A stretch of DNA of 64,000 bases from NCBI GenBank assembly GCA_036845225.1, contig DAIUEJ010000001.1, positions 124,001 to 188,000 on the forward strand, read 5' to 3'. This document shows positions 25,594 to 34,366 of this stretch, piece after piece. Source of the stretch: FEN-680 sp036845225 (GTDB taxonomy: Bacteria; Actinomycetota; Geothermincolia; Fen-727; Anoxymicrobiaceae). The first letter of the stretch is position 1. Each line of letters opens with the position of its first letter. Made by a program: the position numbers and the translations under genes. A model generated the notes under the pieces. It saw only the letters and a program-made list of their open reading frames with translations. It had not been told where the DNA came from and did no database searches.

Positions 25594-25735
25594 GACTAAG
25601 CTCGTCTTTGCAAAGAATGTAGAGATCTCCGTCAAGAAACAAGTGAAGATTCCCCTCGGCGTCTTTTTTGGCCGCCTTCTGTGTCAATGCGGCCTTAATT
25701 ATAGGCGGGCTTGAGTTGAAGGGAGATGCTGAAAA

Positions 25736-26218
25736 GTGTTCAACGTTGGCGACAAAGTCGTTTATCCGCATCACGGAGCAGGGGTTGTCGAGAAGGTCGA
25801 GACAAGGAGCATCGAAGGAGAGCGAAAGAAGTACTTTATCCTCAGTCTTTGCAGAGGTGACTTGAAGATCACCGTCCCCGAAGAGAGCACCAACGACGTC
25901 GGACTCCGCAGCGTAATCCCCAAGAACAAGGTCAAATCAGTCTTCGAGGTTCTCAACCAGGAACAGAGCCAGATGCCCACCAACTGGAACCACCGCTACA
26001 AGAAAAACCGTGACAAGATCAGGAGTGGCGACGTCTACGAGGTGGCCGAGGTCGTTCGGAACCTCTCGATCCGCGAGCATGAGAAGGGTCTTTCGACCGG
26101 CGAGAAGCGCATGCTCAACCAGGCGCGCCAGATCCTCCTTTCTGAGATAATATTCGTACTGAACATCGATGACGAGAAGGCCTCGAAGATGCTCGACGAG
26201 GTGTTCTCTGGCCGTTAG
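25736..26218 (+). CDS. carD: CarD-family RNA polymerase-binding regulator
   Basis: 160 aa from GTG 25736 (MFNVGDKVVYPHHGAG). The N-terminal Tudor-like RNAP-interaction domain (FNVGDKVVYPHHGAGVVEKV...KYFILSLCRGDLKITVPEE) binds the beta subunit. A helical C-terminal domain (NWNHRYKKNRDKIRSGDVYEVAEVVRNL) contacts the upstream edge of the transcription bubble and contains the conserved Trp in MPTNWNHR. It stabilises open complexes, chiefly at rRNA and housekeeping promoters. carD, yacL, ispD and ispF follow in series, an order typical of Firmicutes and deep Actinobacteria. Confidence 0.95.
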   Translation: MFNVGDKVVYPHHGAGVVEKVETRSIEGERKKYFILSLCRGDLKITVPEESTNDVGLRSVIPKNKVKSVFEVLNQEQSQMPTNWNHRYKKNRDKIRSGDVYEVAEVVRNLSIREHEKGLSTGEKRMLNQARQILLSEIIFVLNIDDEKASKMLDEVFSGR

Positions 26219-26263
26219 ATCGCACGCACCTTGAAAGCCAGTTGAACCGGGGAGGCGTCCAGC

Positions 26264-27322
26264 ATGGTGGTCGTCGTCATCCGGCTGTTGAGCATGCTGA
26301 TATGCTCTTACAGCGGATACAGGATCGCCGTCCTGCTGAACGACAACTATATCCTGAGGACCCCGCAACAAGCATTAGCAATCATCGTAGGTATTATTCT
26401 GGGGCTCCTCATCGGATTCGTTGTTGGCGGGCCGGTCGGCAGATTCACAGCCAACATACTCGGGGATCTCGAGTCAGTCTTCTACAAAGTCTCGGGAGCC
26501 GACATATTCTTCAGCACAATGGGGGCTTTTATTGGCCTCCTGGTCGCCCTGCTCCCATCCATCGCTTTATTTCACTTCGGCTATCCCGGGTATATTGTGT
26601 CCATTGTCCTGTTCCTGTTGTTCGGCTTCGCAGGCGCCAGGATCGGTGCTATCAAGCGGTCTGAGCTCTCAACCATATTCAGGCTCGGCTCCAGCTTCAG
26701 CACGGGCGGTACGCCGCAGGCCAGGATACTGGACACCAGCGTGATCATAGACGGTCGCGTGGTAGACATCGCCAAGGCGGGCTTCCTCAACGGCACAATG
26801 GTCGTGCCGAGGTTCGTGCTGGGCGAACTCCAGGCGATCGCCGACTCGGCCGACACGATGAAGAGGAGCCGCGGGCGCAGGGGCCTCGACGTCCTCAACT
26901 CGCTGCAGCGCCTCGACAACGTCACGGTGGAGATCACCGACCAGGATTTCCCCGAGATAATGGGCGTGGACGCCAAGCTGACCGCGCTCTCCAAGATCTC
27001 CGGGATGCCCCTGATGACAAACGACTTCAACCTCAACAAGGTCGCGGAGATCCAGGGCGTGTCGATCCTCAACATCAACGAGCTCGCGAGCGCGCTCAAG
27101 CCCGTGGTGTTGCCCGGCGAGGAGATGCACGTGAAGATCATCCGCGAGGGCAAAGAGCCCGGCCAGGGGGTCGGTTACCTGGACGACGGCACCATGGTTG
27201 TGGTGGAGCACGGGAAGAAGAAGGTCGGCGCGGAGGCGGCAGTGATCGCGACGAGCGTCCTGCAGACGCCGGCCGGCAAGATGATATTCACGGAGCTCAA
27301 GGAAGATCGGCAGGAGGACTGA
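26264..27322 (+). CDS. PIN-TRAM membrane ribonuclease (YacL type)
   Basis: A 352-aa protein. Four membrane helices lie in residues 1-125. The PIN domain (about 150-285) shows the acidic residues DTSVIIDGR, ELQ, DAKL and TNDFNLNKVA. The C-terminal TRAM domain (HVKIIREGKEPGQGVGYLDDGTMVVVEHG) is an RNA-binding beta barrel. YacL-type proteins are membrane-bound PIN nucleases without a paired antitoxin, so not a toxin system. ispD begins 1 bp after the stop. Confidence 0.9.
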   Translation: MVVVVIRLLSMLICSYSGYRIAVLLNDNYILRTPQQALAIIVGIILGLLIGFVVGGPVGRFTANILGDLESVFYKVSGADIFFSTMGAFIGLLVALLPSIALFHFGYPGYIVSIVLFLLFGFAGARIGAIKRSELSTIFRLGSSFSTGGTPQARILDTSVIIDGRVVDIAKAGFLNGTMVVPRFVLGELQAIADSADTMKRSRGRRGLDVLNSLQRLDNVTVEITDQDFPEIMGVDAKLTALSKISGMPLMTNDFNLNKVAEIQGVSILNINELASALKPVVLPGEEMHVKIIREGKEPGQGVGYLDDGTMVVVEHGKKKVGAEAAVIATSVLQTPAGKMIFTELKEDRQED

Positions 27323-27323
27323 G

Positions 27324-28010
27324 GTGGCCTTCGCGGTGATCGCCGCGGGCGGCAGCAGCGACAGGCTCGGTGGCGCTCTTCTGAAGTTCGAGGCCGACCT
27401 GCTGGGCAAGCCCCTGATCCGGTACTCCCTCGACGCTCTGGAGGAATCCTCATCGGTCCAGGGCATAGTCCTGGTCGTCCCCGCCGGCAGCGTTGATGCG
27501 TGGGACGCGGAATCCCTGCGGTCGGCGGGTGTCTCCAAGGCCCTGGCGACCGTGGCGGGAGGCGCCACGCGCCAGGAATCGGTCCTGCGGGGCCTTCAGG
27601 CCATCGAGGGTGAGAAAGGCGTCGTCGTCGTGCACGACGCGGCGCGCCCGATGGTCACGGCAGCGATGGTGGACGCCGCGTGCGAGATACCGGCCGGACT
27701 GTCCGGGGTGATCACCGCGGTGTCGGTGACGGACACGGTCAAGGAAGTCGCCGCCGGCCTGGTGGTATCCACCCTGGACCGCGCACATCTCGTGTCCGTT
27801 CAGACTCCACAGGCGTTTTACATCCAGGAGCTCGTCGCTGCACACCGTGACGCTGCTCGCGCCTTCTACGCCGGCACGGACGACGCCTCCCTCATCGAGA
27901 GGGTGGGCGGCCGCGTCGGCGTCATCGAGGGCAGCCTCGAGAATATCAAGGTCACGTACCAGTCTGATCTGCACGTGGCCGCCACCATACTTGCGGGGAG
28001 GGGGCTGTGA
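27324..28010 (+). CDS. ispD: 2-C-methyl-D-erythritol 4-phosphate cytidylyltransferase
   Basis: 228 aa, GTG start. IspD couples MEP with CTP in the non-mevalonate isoprenoid pathway. Seen: AVIAAGGSSDRLGG (nucleotide loop; the usual GxGxR is slightly altered), LGKPLIRYSLDAL, HDAARPMVTAAMV, VQTPQAF and DDASLIER. Its stop overlaps the ispF start (GTGA), so the two are translationally coupled. Length is normal. Confidence 0.94.
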   Translation: MAFAVIAAGGSSDRLGGALLKFEADLLGKPLIRYSLDALEESSSVQGIVLVVPAGSVDAWDAESLRSAGVSKALATVAGGATRQESVLRGLQAIEGEKGVVVVHDAARPMVTAAMVDAACEIPAGLSGVITAVSVTDTVKEVAAGLVVSTLDRAHLVSVQTPQAFYIQELVAAHRDAARAFYAGTDDASLIERVGGRVGVIEGSLENIKVTYQSDLHVAATILAGRGL

Positions 28011-28474
28011 GAACGGGTATCGGCGTTGACGCGCACCGTTTCGCGGAAGGAAGGGTGCTGGTGCTGGGCGGCCTCGAGTTCCCGGGCTCTCGCGGCCTGA
28101 GCGGCCACTCGGACGCGGATGTCGTCCTGCACGCCCTGATGGACGCGCTGCTCGGCGCTTGCGGAGCCGGTGACATCGGGGAGATGTTCCCCGACACAGA
28201 CCCCGCCTACAAGGACGCCTCCAGCATGGAACTGCTCGAGCGGGTGATGGGCGCCGTCCGGGAGCGGGGCTTCGGCGTGGTGAACGCCGACGTCGTGGTG
28301 ATGTGCGAGGAGCCGCGGGTAGGGCCGTACCGCGAAGCGATGCGGTCCAATATCGCCCAGGCGCTGGGCATAGATCCCGGCGCGGTCTCGGTCAAGGGGA
28401 CTACGACTGAGGGTATGGGTTTCACCGGGCGAGGTGAAGGGATCGTCGCGATGGCGGCGGTCCTGATCGAGTGA
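28007..28474 (+). CDS. ispF: 2-C-methyl-D-erythritol 2,4-cyclodiphosphate synthase
   Basis: A 155-aa trimeric enzyme, GTG start overlapping ispD. Metal-binding GIGVDAHRF and HSDADVVLHALMDALLGA, the FPDTDP loop and GMGFTGRGEGI at the C-terminus are intact. It forms MEcPP from CDP-ME-2P. ispE is not in this cluster. Confidence 0.96.
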   Translation: MRTGIGVDAHRFAEGRVLVLGGLEFPGSRGLSGHSDADVVLHALMDALLGACGAGDIGEMFPDTDPAYKDASSMELLERVMGAVRERGFGVVNADVVVMCEEPRVGPYREAMRSNIAQALGIDPGAVSVKGTTTEGMGFTGRGEGIVAMAAVLIE

Positions 28475-28492
28475 GGAGCGGCGGGAGGACCA

Positions 28493-29896
28493 TTGGCGGG
28501 TAAGAAGTTCAAGCCCGATAGTGTGCCGGTCCGCAGGCGCGCGCCGGAAGAGAGGATAGCGGATTTCGGGGAGGTCGCTCTCGGGTACGACATGGGGGAG
28601 GCTGCGGCCGAGGCATCGAGGTGCCTCGCCTGTAAAAAGCCCAAGTGCGTCGCGGGCTGCCCGGTCGGCATCGACATCCCGGGCTTCGTCGCGGGGCTTG
28701 AGGCGGGCGGGCCCGCCGCGGCCGTCGCGAAGATAAAGGAAGAGAACCTGCTGCCCGGGGTGTGCGGCAGGGTGTGCCCCCAGGAGAGGCAGTGCGAAGC
28801 CGACTGCGTGCTTGGCAAGAAGGGCGACCCCCTTGCCATAGGCAAGCTGGAGAGGTTCCTCGCTGACTGGGAATCGGCCGAGGGAAAGGCGGAGGCCCCG
28901 CGCCTGGCCTCAGGCACCGGGATGAAGGCCGCGGTGGTGGGGTCCGGCCCCGCCGGGCTTACTGCGGCCGCTGAGCTGGCGAAGCGCGGCCACAGCGTCA
29001 CCATCTACGAAGCGCTTCATGTCGCGGGCGGTGTGCTGACGTACGGCATCCCCGAGTTCAGGCTCCCGCAGTGGGTGGTCGACCGTGAGGTCGGCTTTCT
29101 CGAGGAGATCGGGGTCGAGATCGTCCTCGACTTCGTGGTGGGCCGCACCAGGACCCTGGAGGACCTCGTGGCGGATTTCGACTCGGTTTTCATCGGCACC
29201 GGCGCCGGCCTTCCGACGTTCATGGGCATCCCCGGCGAGAACCTTAACGGCGTCTACTCCGCGAACGAGTTCCTGACGCGCGCCAACCTGATGAGGGCGC
29301 GCAGCTTCCCCGAGTACGACACACCGATCAGGCGGGGCGGCAGGGTGTGCGTGGTGGGCGGCGGCAACGTGGCGATGGACTCCGCGCGCACCGCGCTGCG
29401 CATGGGGGCCGACCGGGTAAATATCGTCTACAGGCGCTCCCGCGTCGAGATGCCGGCCCGCAAGGAAGAGGTCGACCACGGCGCCGAAGAGGGCATCGTG
29501 TTCCATATGCTCACCAACCCGGTCGAGGTGACCGGCAACAGGGGCTACTGCGCTGCCGTGAAGTGCCAGCGCATGGAGCTGGGCGAGCCTGACGACTCGG
29601 GCCGCCGACGCCCCGTTCCGGTCGAGGGTGACTACTTCACCCTGGAGACGGACACGCTGGTGATGGCGATAGGGACGCGCGCGAACCCCTTGCTCGCGGC
29701 CACCGCGCCCGGCCTCGAGCTGAACAAGCGCGGCTACATCGATGCCTCGCCCCTGACTTTCGCGACCAGTATCCCGGGCGTGTACGCGGGCGGAGATATC
29801 GTGACAGGCTCGGCGACCGTCATCGAGGCGATGGGGGCGGGAAAGGTCGCGGCGGCGGAGATGGACCAGTTCATGAAGAGCGGGGCGCGCGTCTGA
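28493..29896 (+). CDS. gltA: NADPH-dependent glutamate synthase small-subunit-like oxidoreductase
   Basis: A 467-aa GltD-like flavoprotein. N-terminal Fer4_20 domain with Cys clusters CLACKKPKCVAGCP and CGRVCPQERQCEADC for two 4Fe-4S centres; FAD motif GSGPAGLTAAAELAKRG (about 145); NADPH motif VVGGGNVAMDSARTALRMGA (about 288). No glutamate synthase large subunit is adjacent. Such stand-alone proteins are annotated gltA in thermophiles and archaea and may act in glutamate synthesis or in NADPH/ferredoxin transhydrogenation. TTG start with GGGAGGACCA upstream. The symbol is tentative. Confidence 0.8.
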   Translation: MAGKKFKPDSVPVRRRAPEERIADFGEVALGYDMGEAAAEASRCLACKKPKCVAGCPVGIDIPGFVAGLEAGGPAAAVAKIKEENLLPGVCGRVCPQERQCEADCVLGKKGDPLAIGKLERFLADWESAEGKAEAPRLASGTGMKAAVVGSGPAGLTAAAELAKRGHSVTIYEALHVAGGVLTYGIPEFRLPQWVVDREVGFLEEIGVEIVLDFVVGRTRTLEDLVADFDSVFIGTGAGLPTFMGIPGENLNGVYSANEFLTRANLMRARSFPEYDTPIRRGGRVCVVGGGNVAMDSARTALRMGADRVNIVYRRSRVEMPARKEEVDHGAEEGIVFHMLTNPVEVTGNRGYCAAVKCQRMELGEPDDSGRRRPVPVEGDYFTLETDTLVMAIGTRANPLLAATAPGLELNKRGYIDASPLTFATSIPGVYAGGDIVTGSATVIEAMGAGKVAAAEMDQFMKSGARV

Positions 29897-29911
29897 AGAT
29901 GTGCCTCGGGC

Positions 29912-30565
29912 TCAGTCCTTGTCGGGATTCAAACGCAGCACATCACTGAGCGGGATAGTCTTGGGCATCTTCCGCTTTCCGGCGAGCACATCCTCGACAA
30001 GGTTCTGGAAGAAACGGTATATGTGCGCCTCGTCCGCGCTCTTGGCCAGGGCTATCGCCTTCGAGCCGTGGTAGGCGGCCTTCGCGGGGTCCTTCATGAA
30101 GTAGAAGTAGATCGTCGCCAGGTTCTCCTGCAGCAGCGCCGAGTCCGGGTTGTGCCTAACCGCGTCCAGGGCCAGTTGAAGGCCCGCGTCGGGATGGCCG
30201 AATTCGCCGAGCATATAGCTCGCGTAGTAGTAGGCCATCACGAAGTGAGGGTCGAGCCGGGTGATCATCCAGTAGTAGGGGTACAGCGGGACCTCTTTGG
30301 TGACGTCGTGCCCGTAGTACACGTGGAAGATGGTATCGGTCTTGGTCCAGAAGTACGCGGCGAGCGTCTCTCGTACCCCGCCGAGCAGGTCCAGGATGGA
30401 GCGGCCGGTCTGGTACGGCGAGCTCTGGTCGACGGCCGGGTGCGCGCTGACGCCCGAGTCCATCGACGCCTGAAGCAGGGCGACTGCCACGAGCAGAACC
30501 AGGACCACCGCGACAACCGCGACCTTGAACCGCCTCGCTTTGAGCCAGCGCCACATCTTTCTCAC
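29912..30565 (-). CDS. Membrane-anchored TPR-like protein, ABC exporter accessory
   Basis: 217 aa from GTG 30565, which overlaps the permease stop and follows AGGAGGAAGGACC; ATG 30556 is an alternative. One N-terminal membrane helix (KVAVVAVVLVLLVAVALLQAS) anchors an extracytoplasmic helical domain with TPR-like repeats (AYYYASYMLGEFGHPDAGLQLALDAVRHNPD, NLATIYFYFMKDPAKAAYHG). Third gene of an ATPase-permease-accessory operon. No known family name. A role as substrate-binding or assembly subunit is inference. Confidence 0.7.
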   Translation of the reverse strand: MRKMWRWLKARRFKVAVVAVVLVLLVAVALLQASMDSGVSAHPAVDQSSPYQTGRSILDLLGGVRETLAAYFWTKTDTIFHVYYGHDVTKEVPLYPYYWMITRLDPHFVMAYYYASYMLGEFGHPDAGLQLALDAVRHNPDSALLQENLATIYFYFMKDPAKAAYHGSKAIALAKSADEAHIYRFFQNLVEDVLAGKRKMPKTIPLSDVLRLNPDKD

Positions 30566-31332
30566 AGGTCCTTCCTCCTGAACGTCGCGTAGCCGATGAG
30601 CAGGAAGATCGCGGAGAAGAACACGGCGTACCCTGTGACCCGCAGCATGTACCACCAGCCGGCGCCACCGCCGTAGCCGACCTGCTGGGATATGTTGAAG
30701 TTCTCGAGGTTGGGTATCACGTAATAGAAAGCGCCCGCGAGTACTTTCAGGAAACCGTTCATGCTTCCGGCGACCAGCCTCTGGTGCAGGAAGCCGGTCT
30801 TCATGTGGCAGACGAAGTAGAAGAGGATGGCGGCGAACACGTTGATCGGAACCGTCGTGAAGGTCGAGAGCATCAGGCAGAACGCCGAGATGACACAGGC
30901 TTCCAGGAACACCGCGAACACGCCCTGGAATATGACCGGCGAGAACACCTGGACTCGGACCGCGAGCAGCACGATGATCTCGAGGCTCATCACGAACAGG
31001 ATGGCCGCCAGCGAAACGACTATCCCCAGGTACTTGCCCAGCAGGTACTGCACCCTGCTCACCGGCTTGGAGAGTATGTTGTATATAGTGCGCTTGTCGA
31101 CTTCGCCGGGCACCTGGCCGACGGAGAGCACCACCGCGAGCACCACGCCGAAGAGGGAGGTCAGGCTCACGGAGATGTCGCGCAGGAACGACGCCTGGCT
31201 GCCGAGCTCGAAGGTCGGCAGCAGAGGCGCCAGTGCGACCACCACAAGGCCGAAGAGGAAGACCACGTAGAAGATCTTCTTGCGCGCGGTGTCCTTGATG
31301 ACGTTGACGGCTATGGCGACGACGTTCCTCAA
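30562..31332 (-). CDS. ABC-2 type transporter permease
   Basis: 256 aa with six hydrophobic segments, typical of ABC-2 export permeases: IFYVVFLFGLVVVALAPLL, LFGVVLAVVLSVGQVPG, YLGIVVSLAAILFVMSL, GVFAVFLEACVISAFCLML, a further segment around IPINVFAAILFYFVC and the C-terminal YAVFFSAIFLLIGYATF. It contains the KRTIYNILSKPVSRVQYLLGKYLG loop common to the family. It overlaps the ATPase stop by 4 bp and is overlapped by the accessory gene. The substrate is unknown. Confidence 0.88.
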   Translation of the reverse strand: MRNVVAIAVNVIKDTARKKIFYVVFLFGLVVVALAPLLPTFELGSQASFLRDISVSLTSLFGVVLAVVLSVGQVPGEVDKRTIYNILSKPVSRVQYLLGKYLGIVVSLAAILFVMSLEIIVLLAVRVQVFSPVIFQGVFAVFLEACVISAFCLMLSTFTTVPINVFAAILFYFVCHMKTGFLHQRLVAGSMNGFLKVLAGAFYYVIPNLENFNISQQVGYGGGAGWWYMLRVTGYAVFFSAIFLLIGYATFRRKDL

Positions 31333-32255
31333 GACGAGGTCTCCTTGACCGTCTCCAGGAACAGGTCCTCCAAAGACCTGTGATAGGGCTGAGCGGAGAC
31401 CAGCTCCATGCCCAGGGCCCTGGAGGCCTCCAGCGCGCGGTAGGTGTCGCCGGAGCTCACCTCGACCGTCGTAAAGCCGTCCGCCTGCTCGACGGAGCGC
31501 GCGAAGGAAAGGCCCTCGCGAGCACGGGCGTCCTCACCGGAGAGGACGATGCGCGTCAGCCCCTCGACCGTCAGCAGCTCCGATAGCTTGCCTTCCAACA
31601 CCGAGCGGCCGGCGCTCACGATGCTGACGCTGTCGCAGATGTTCTCGACCTCCGAGAGCTGGTGGCTGGAGAGGAAGATGGTCTTGCCGTCGTCCTTGAG
31701 TTGGAGCAGGATGTCACGCACTTCCTTCTGTCCCACCGGGTCCAGCCCGCTGGACGGCTCGTCCAGGACGACGAGCTCGGGGTCGTTGAGGAGAGCCTGC
31801 GCGATGCCGAAGCGCTGCAGCATGCCCTTGGAGTATTTGTCCAGGGTGAGGTGCGAGTCGTGGGGAAGGCCCACCATCTCAATGAGGTCCGCGGATTTCT
31901 TCTGGAGTATCCCCTCGTCGATGCCGAAGAACTGCCCGTACAGCGCGAGCCCCTTCTCCGCGGTGAGGAATCCGTAGAAGTACGGTTGCTCGGGCAGGAA
32001 GCCCAGCCGCTTGTGCGCCTGCCTGTCACCAAGAGCCGTGCCGAGCAGAGTGCCACTGCCCGAGTCAGGGAACACCAGCCCCAGGAGCACTTTCAGCGTG
32101 GTGGTCTTGCCGGCGCCGTTCGGGCCGAGCAACCCGAAGATGCCGCCGTAGCCGACCTCGAGCGACAGGTCCTCGACGGCCGCCCTGCGCTTGCGGGATG
32201 CGCCGACCCGGTAAGTTTTCTTGATGTGCTCGAGAGTGACCGCTTTGCCGTTCAT
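31329..32255 (-). CDS. ABC transporter ATP-binding protein
   Basis: 308 aa from ATG 32255 (MNGKAVTLEHIKKTY) with GGAAGGAAAT upstream; the ATG at 32285 coincides with the likely transcription start and is rejected. Walker A GPNGAGKTTT, Q-loop FLPEQPYF, signature YSKGMLQR, Walker B LVVLDEPSSGLDP, then a DUF4162-like C-terminal extension. It is the motor of an ABC-2 exporter. Possible substrates of such exporters include drugs, polysaccharide and lantibiotic-like peptides; nothing here decides. Confidence 0.92.
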   Translation of the reverse strand: MNGKAVTLEHIKKTYRVGASRKRRAAVEDLSLEVGYGGIFGLLGPNGAGKTTTLKVLLGLVFPDSGSGTLLGTALGDRQAHKRLGFLPEQPYFYGFLTAEKGLALYGQFFGIDEGILQKKSADLIEMVGLPHDSHLTLDKYSKGMLQRFGIAQALLNDPELVVLDEPSSGLDPVGQKEVRDILLQLKDDGKTIFLSSHQLSEVENICDSVSIVSAGRSVLEGKLSELLTVEGLTRIVLSGEDARAREGLSFARSVEQADGFTTVEVSSGDTYRALEASRALGMELVSAQPYHRSLEDLFLETVKETSS

Positions 32256-32290
32256 ATTTCCTTCCGGCTGGTCTCCTGGAGTCATGCCGT

Positions 32291-32296
32291 ATTATA
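32291..32296 (-). promoter_or_regulatory. -10 element of the ABC operon
   Basis: TATAAT on the minus strand, 36 bp upstream of the ATG at 32255. No convincing -35. Confidence 0.4.
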
Positions 32297-32401
32297 CCGC
32301 TTCAAAACCGGCCCGTGATTGACATGCATCGTGTTTGACGCGAGGCGCCCGCGGTGCGGTTCCGGTACAATAAACGGACCTACATCAGTGGAGGCAAGAC
32401 C

Positions 32402-32587
32402 TTGTGTGAATCCAACGTCTACCTGAAGGATGACGAGGGTGAGACGCTCGTCATGGAGGACGCCATCCTCGTGGAAAACGAGTCCGGTGTCGTCACGGTC
32501 ACCGACATCCTGGGCGATCAGAAGGAGTTCCGCGGGACTCTCGAGGAGGTCACTTTCCTCGAGCACCGCATCGTCATCAGGAAGTGA
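32402..32587 (+). CDS. CooT-like small nickel-binding protein
   Basis: 61 aa from TTG 32402, giving the CooT-type N-terminus MCESNVYL behind GTGGAGGCAAGACC. CooT proteins are about 65-aa dimers that bind Ni through the N-terminal Met-Cys and occur near CO dehydrogenase or as stand-alone metal proteins. The rest (EETLVMEDAILVENESG, LGDQKEFRGTLEEVTFLEHRIVI) fits the beta-rich fold. No CODH gene is near. A start at 32354 would bury the Cys and is unlikely. Confidence 0.75.
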   Translation: MCESNVYLKDDEGETLVMEDAILVENESGVVTVTDILGDQKEFRGTLEEVTFLEHRIVIRK

Positions 32588-32665
32588 GGCGGGCCCCTGG
32601 GGCGCCCGCCTGAGCTCGAGCCCGGCTATGGAAGCCTGCGCGCCTGCCGACAACAGGAGGAACCG

Positions 32666-34003
32666 ATGAAGGTCATCGTGGTCGGGGCGGGCACAGCGGG
32701 TCTCGCCGCAACGCGCTTCCTGCGCGACCGCGGTGTTGAAGTCGTGGCCCTCGAAAAGGAGGAGGCTCCCGGCGGCCGGATCGCCGGCGCCACGCGTGAC
32801 GGCTACGTGCTCGACCTCGGGGCCCAGTTCTTCACCCGCTACTACGACACGACGTTCAATGTGATCAGAGAAGTCGGGCTCGGCGACGAACTGATCGACT
32901 ATCACTTGCGGGCCGCCGCCTGGCGCGACGGCAGGATGTACCCTCTGGAGCTGGGCCTCGACCCGAGGACCGCATGGCGCAGCCGCCTCTACCAGCCAGG
33001 CGGGATGCGGGTGCGAGCTCAGCTCGTGCGCCTGATGGCTTTCATGTTCAAGAGGCGAAACGACCTCGAATTCCCCGACTTCATCGGCGCCGCCGACCTG
33101 GACGCGGTCAGCCTGGCGGAGTTCGCCCTGCGCATAGCCGGGCCCGAAGTCCTCGAGTACCTCCTCCAGCCGGCCGCCTCGAGCCTGTCCTGCGCGCAGC
33201 CAGAGGACATGAGCGCCGCAAACGGCCTGTCCCTGACCTGGCATATCATGAGCGGCGTGTTCAAAGGGTTCGCGGCCCTCGAGCGCGGGGTCGGCACGCT
33301 CGCCTCGGCGCTGGCCGCCGCCTGCGGCGACTCCATCATGCCGCGAACGCCCGCCAGACGGGTTGTGATCGAGAACGGGGCGGTGAGGGGGGTCGCCCTC
33401 GACGGCGGTTTCATGGACGCGGACGCGGTGCTCTGCGCGACGAAGGCGACAACGGCGCTCGGGCTCATTCCGGGGCTCCCCGACTCGCTCCGGCTGCCGC
33501 TGGAGAAAGTCCGCTACAGCGCGTGCTGCCACGCGATGTTCGCGCTCGAGAACAAGATCGCTCCCGAGGGCACCTACTCCGTCAGCATACCGCGCCCTTC
33601 TCGGTCGCCTCTGGTGTGCGTCGGCCTCGACTCGGCCAAATCCCCGAATTACGCGCCGCCGGGCTGCGAGCTCGCGCACTGTTTCACCTTCGGCGCGGCC
33701 GCCCACGAGCTGAACGCAATGACCGACGAAGAAGTGAAGAGCCGGCTCACCCGGGAGATGCGCCGATTCTTCCCACGGTTCCCCGACAGCCCGGCGTTCA
33801 GCGACATCTACCGCTGGGAGGAGGCGCTCTGCTTCTACCCTCCTGGGATGATGACCGCTATCGGCAGGATGGAGCGCGACCACTACTCGGACGTGCGGGG
33901 CCTGTACCTCTGCGGGGAGTACATGCGCATGCCCGGCACCGTCGAGAGCGCCTTCCGGAGCGGCATCGCCGCGGCGCGCGCCGCCTGCTCAGACCTCTCC
34001 TGA
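32666..34003 (+). CDS. FAD-dependent amine oxidase / protoporphyrinogen oxidase-like protein
   Basis: 445 aa. Dinucleotide-binding VIVVGAGTAGLAATRFL with GGR loop (EEAPGGRIAG), LDLGAQFFTRYY, and the C-terminal FAD motif GLYLCGEYMRMPGTVESAFRSG. Matches the HemY/amine-oxidase superfamily of NAD(P)/FAD flavoproteins. Substrate uncertain: protoporphyrinogen, carotenoids and amines are all used by relatives. A GGAGGAACCG site precedes the ATG. A hairpin terminator follows. It may share a transcript with the CooT-like gene. Confidence 0.82.
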   Translation: MKVIVVGAGTAGLAATRFLRDRGVEVVALEKEEAPGGRIAGATRDGYVLDLGAQFFTRYYDTTFNVIREVGLGDELIDYHLRAAAWRDGRMYPLELGLDPRTAWRSRLYQPGGMRVRAQLVRLMAFMFKRRNDLEFPDFIGAADLDAVSLAEFALRIAGPEVLEYLLQPAASSLSCAQPEDMSAANGLSLTWHIMSGVFKGFAALERGVGTLASALAAACGDSIMPRTPARRVVIENGAVRGVALDGGFMDADAVLCATKATTALGLIPGLPDSLRLPLEKVRYSACCHAMFALENKIAPEGTYSVSIPRPSRSPLVCVGLDSAKSPNYAPPGCELAHCFTFGAAAHELNAMTDEEVKSRLTREMRRFFPRFPDSPAFSDIYRWEEALCFYPPGMMTAIGRMERDHYSDVRGLYLCGEYMRMPGTVESAFRSGIAAARAACSDLS

Positions 34004-34019
34004 ATCTCCGTGCTCCAAA

Positions 34020-34042
34020 TAAAAAAGCCCTTGCGGGCTTTT
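34020..34042 (+). terminator. Terminator after the flavoprotein gene
   Basis: AAAAAAGCCC-TTGC-GGGCTTTT, 17 bp after the stop. The A and T tracts make it usable in both directions. Confidence 0.82.
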
Positions 34043-34049
34043 GGGGAGA

Positions 34050-34170
34050 GGACAACCGGGCCTTGGAACCGGGTCCCGATCAAAATCGGCGTATCAGACC
34101 TTAATGCGGCAACTCTTGGGGATATTTGGATGGTCCAAATACTTTAACCCTGAGCTGTACCCGGTTGTCC
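34050..34170. ncRNA. Candidate structured RNA closed by an 11-bp stem
   Basis: GGACAACCGGG (34050-34060) pairs perfectly with CCCGGTTGTCC (34160-34170). Inside are CCGAT-CAAA-ATCGG and TATTTGGA-TGG-TCCAAATA, the latter flanked by CTTGGGG and CCCTGAG, which can extend it. The stretch lies between convergent genes and is less GC-rich than coding sequence. Strand and function are unknown, and I recognise no Rfam class. The rest of the gap (34171-34366) shows nothing clear. Confidence 0.4.
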
Positions 34171-34366
34171 GAACTTGGTACTGGCAACCGATTCATCTCC
34201 GGCTGAATGCCGGACTCCCGGCTGCCTGTCGGATGAGAAGCGGTACCTCTGGGGACTATTCTTTCGTCTTGGCAAGCAGTATTCAAGTTGTTTCCCACCT
34301 GCGGGCAAAATAGGGCGGTGAAACGCATAATCAGCGCATGAGCGGAAAAAAGGGACAAACGACCGG

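Noticed and set aside
25505..25714. 69-codon plus frame upstream of carD
   Set aside because: Covers the divergent promoters and has no ribosome-binding site or conserved pattern.
26264..27322. PIN-domain toxin of a toxin-antitoxin pair
   Set aside because: The protein has four membrane helices and a TRAM domain and sits in the carD-ispD-ispF series, so it is the YacL type, with no antitoxin gene.
32282..33883. 533-codon minus-strand frame
   Set aside because: Antisense to the FAD-dependent oxidoreductase and CooT-like gene, low-complexity composition.
34041..34313. 90-codon plus frame in the convergent gap
   Set aside because: Overlaps the candidate structured RNA; no ribosome-binding site and no recognisable domain.
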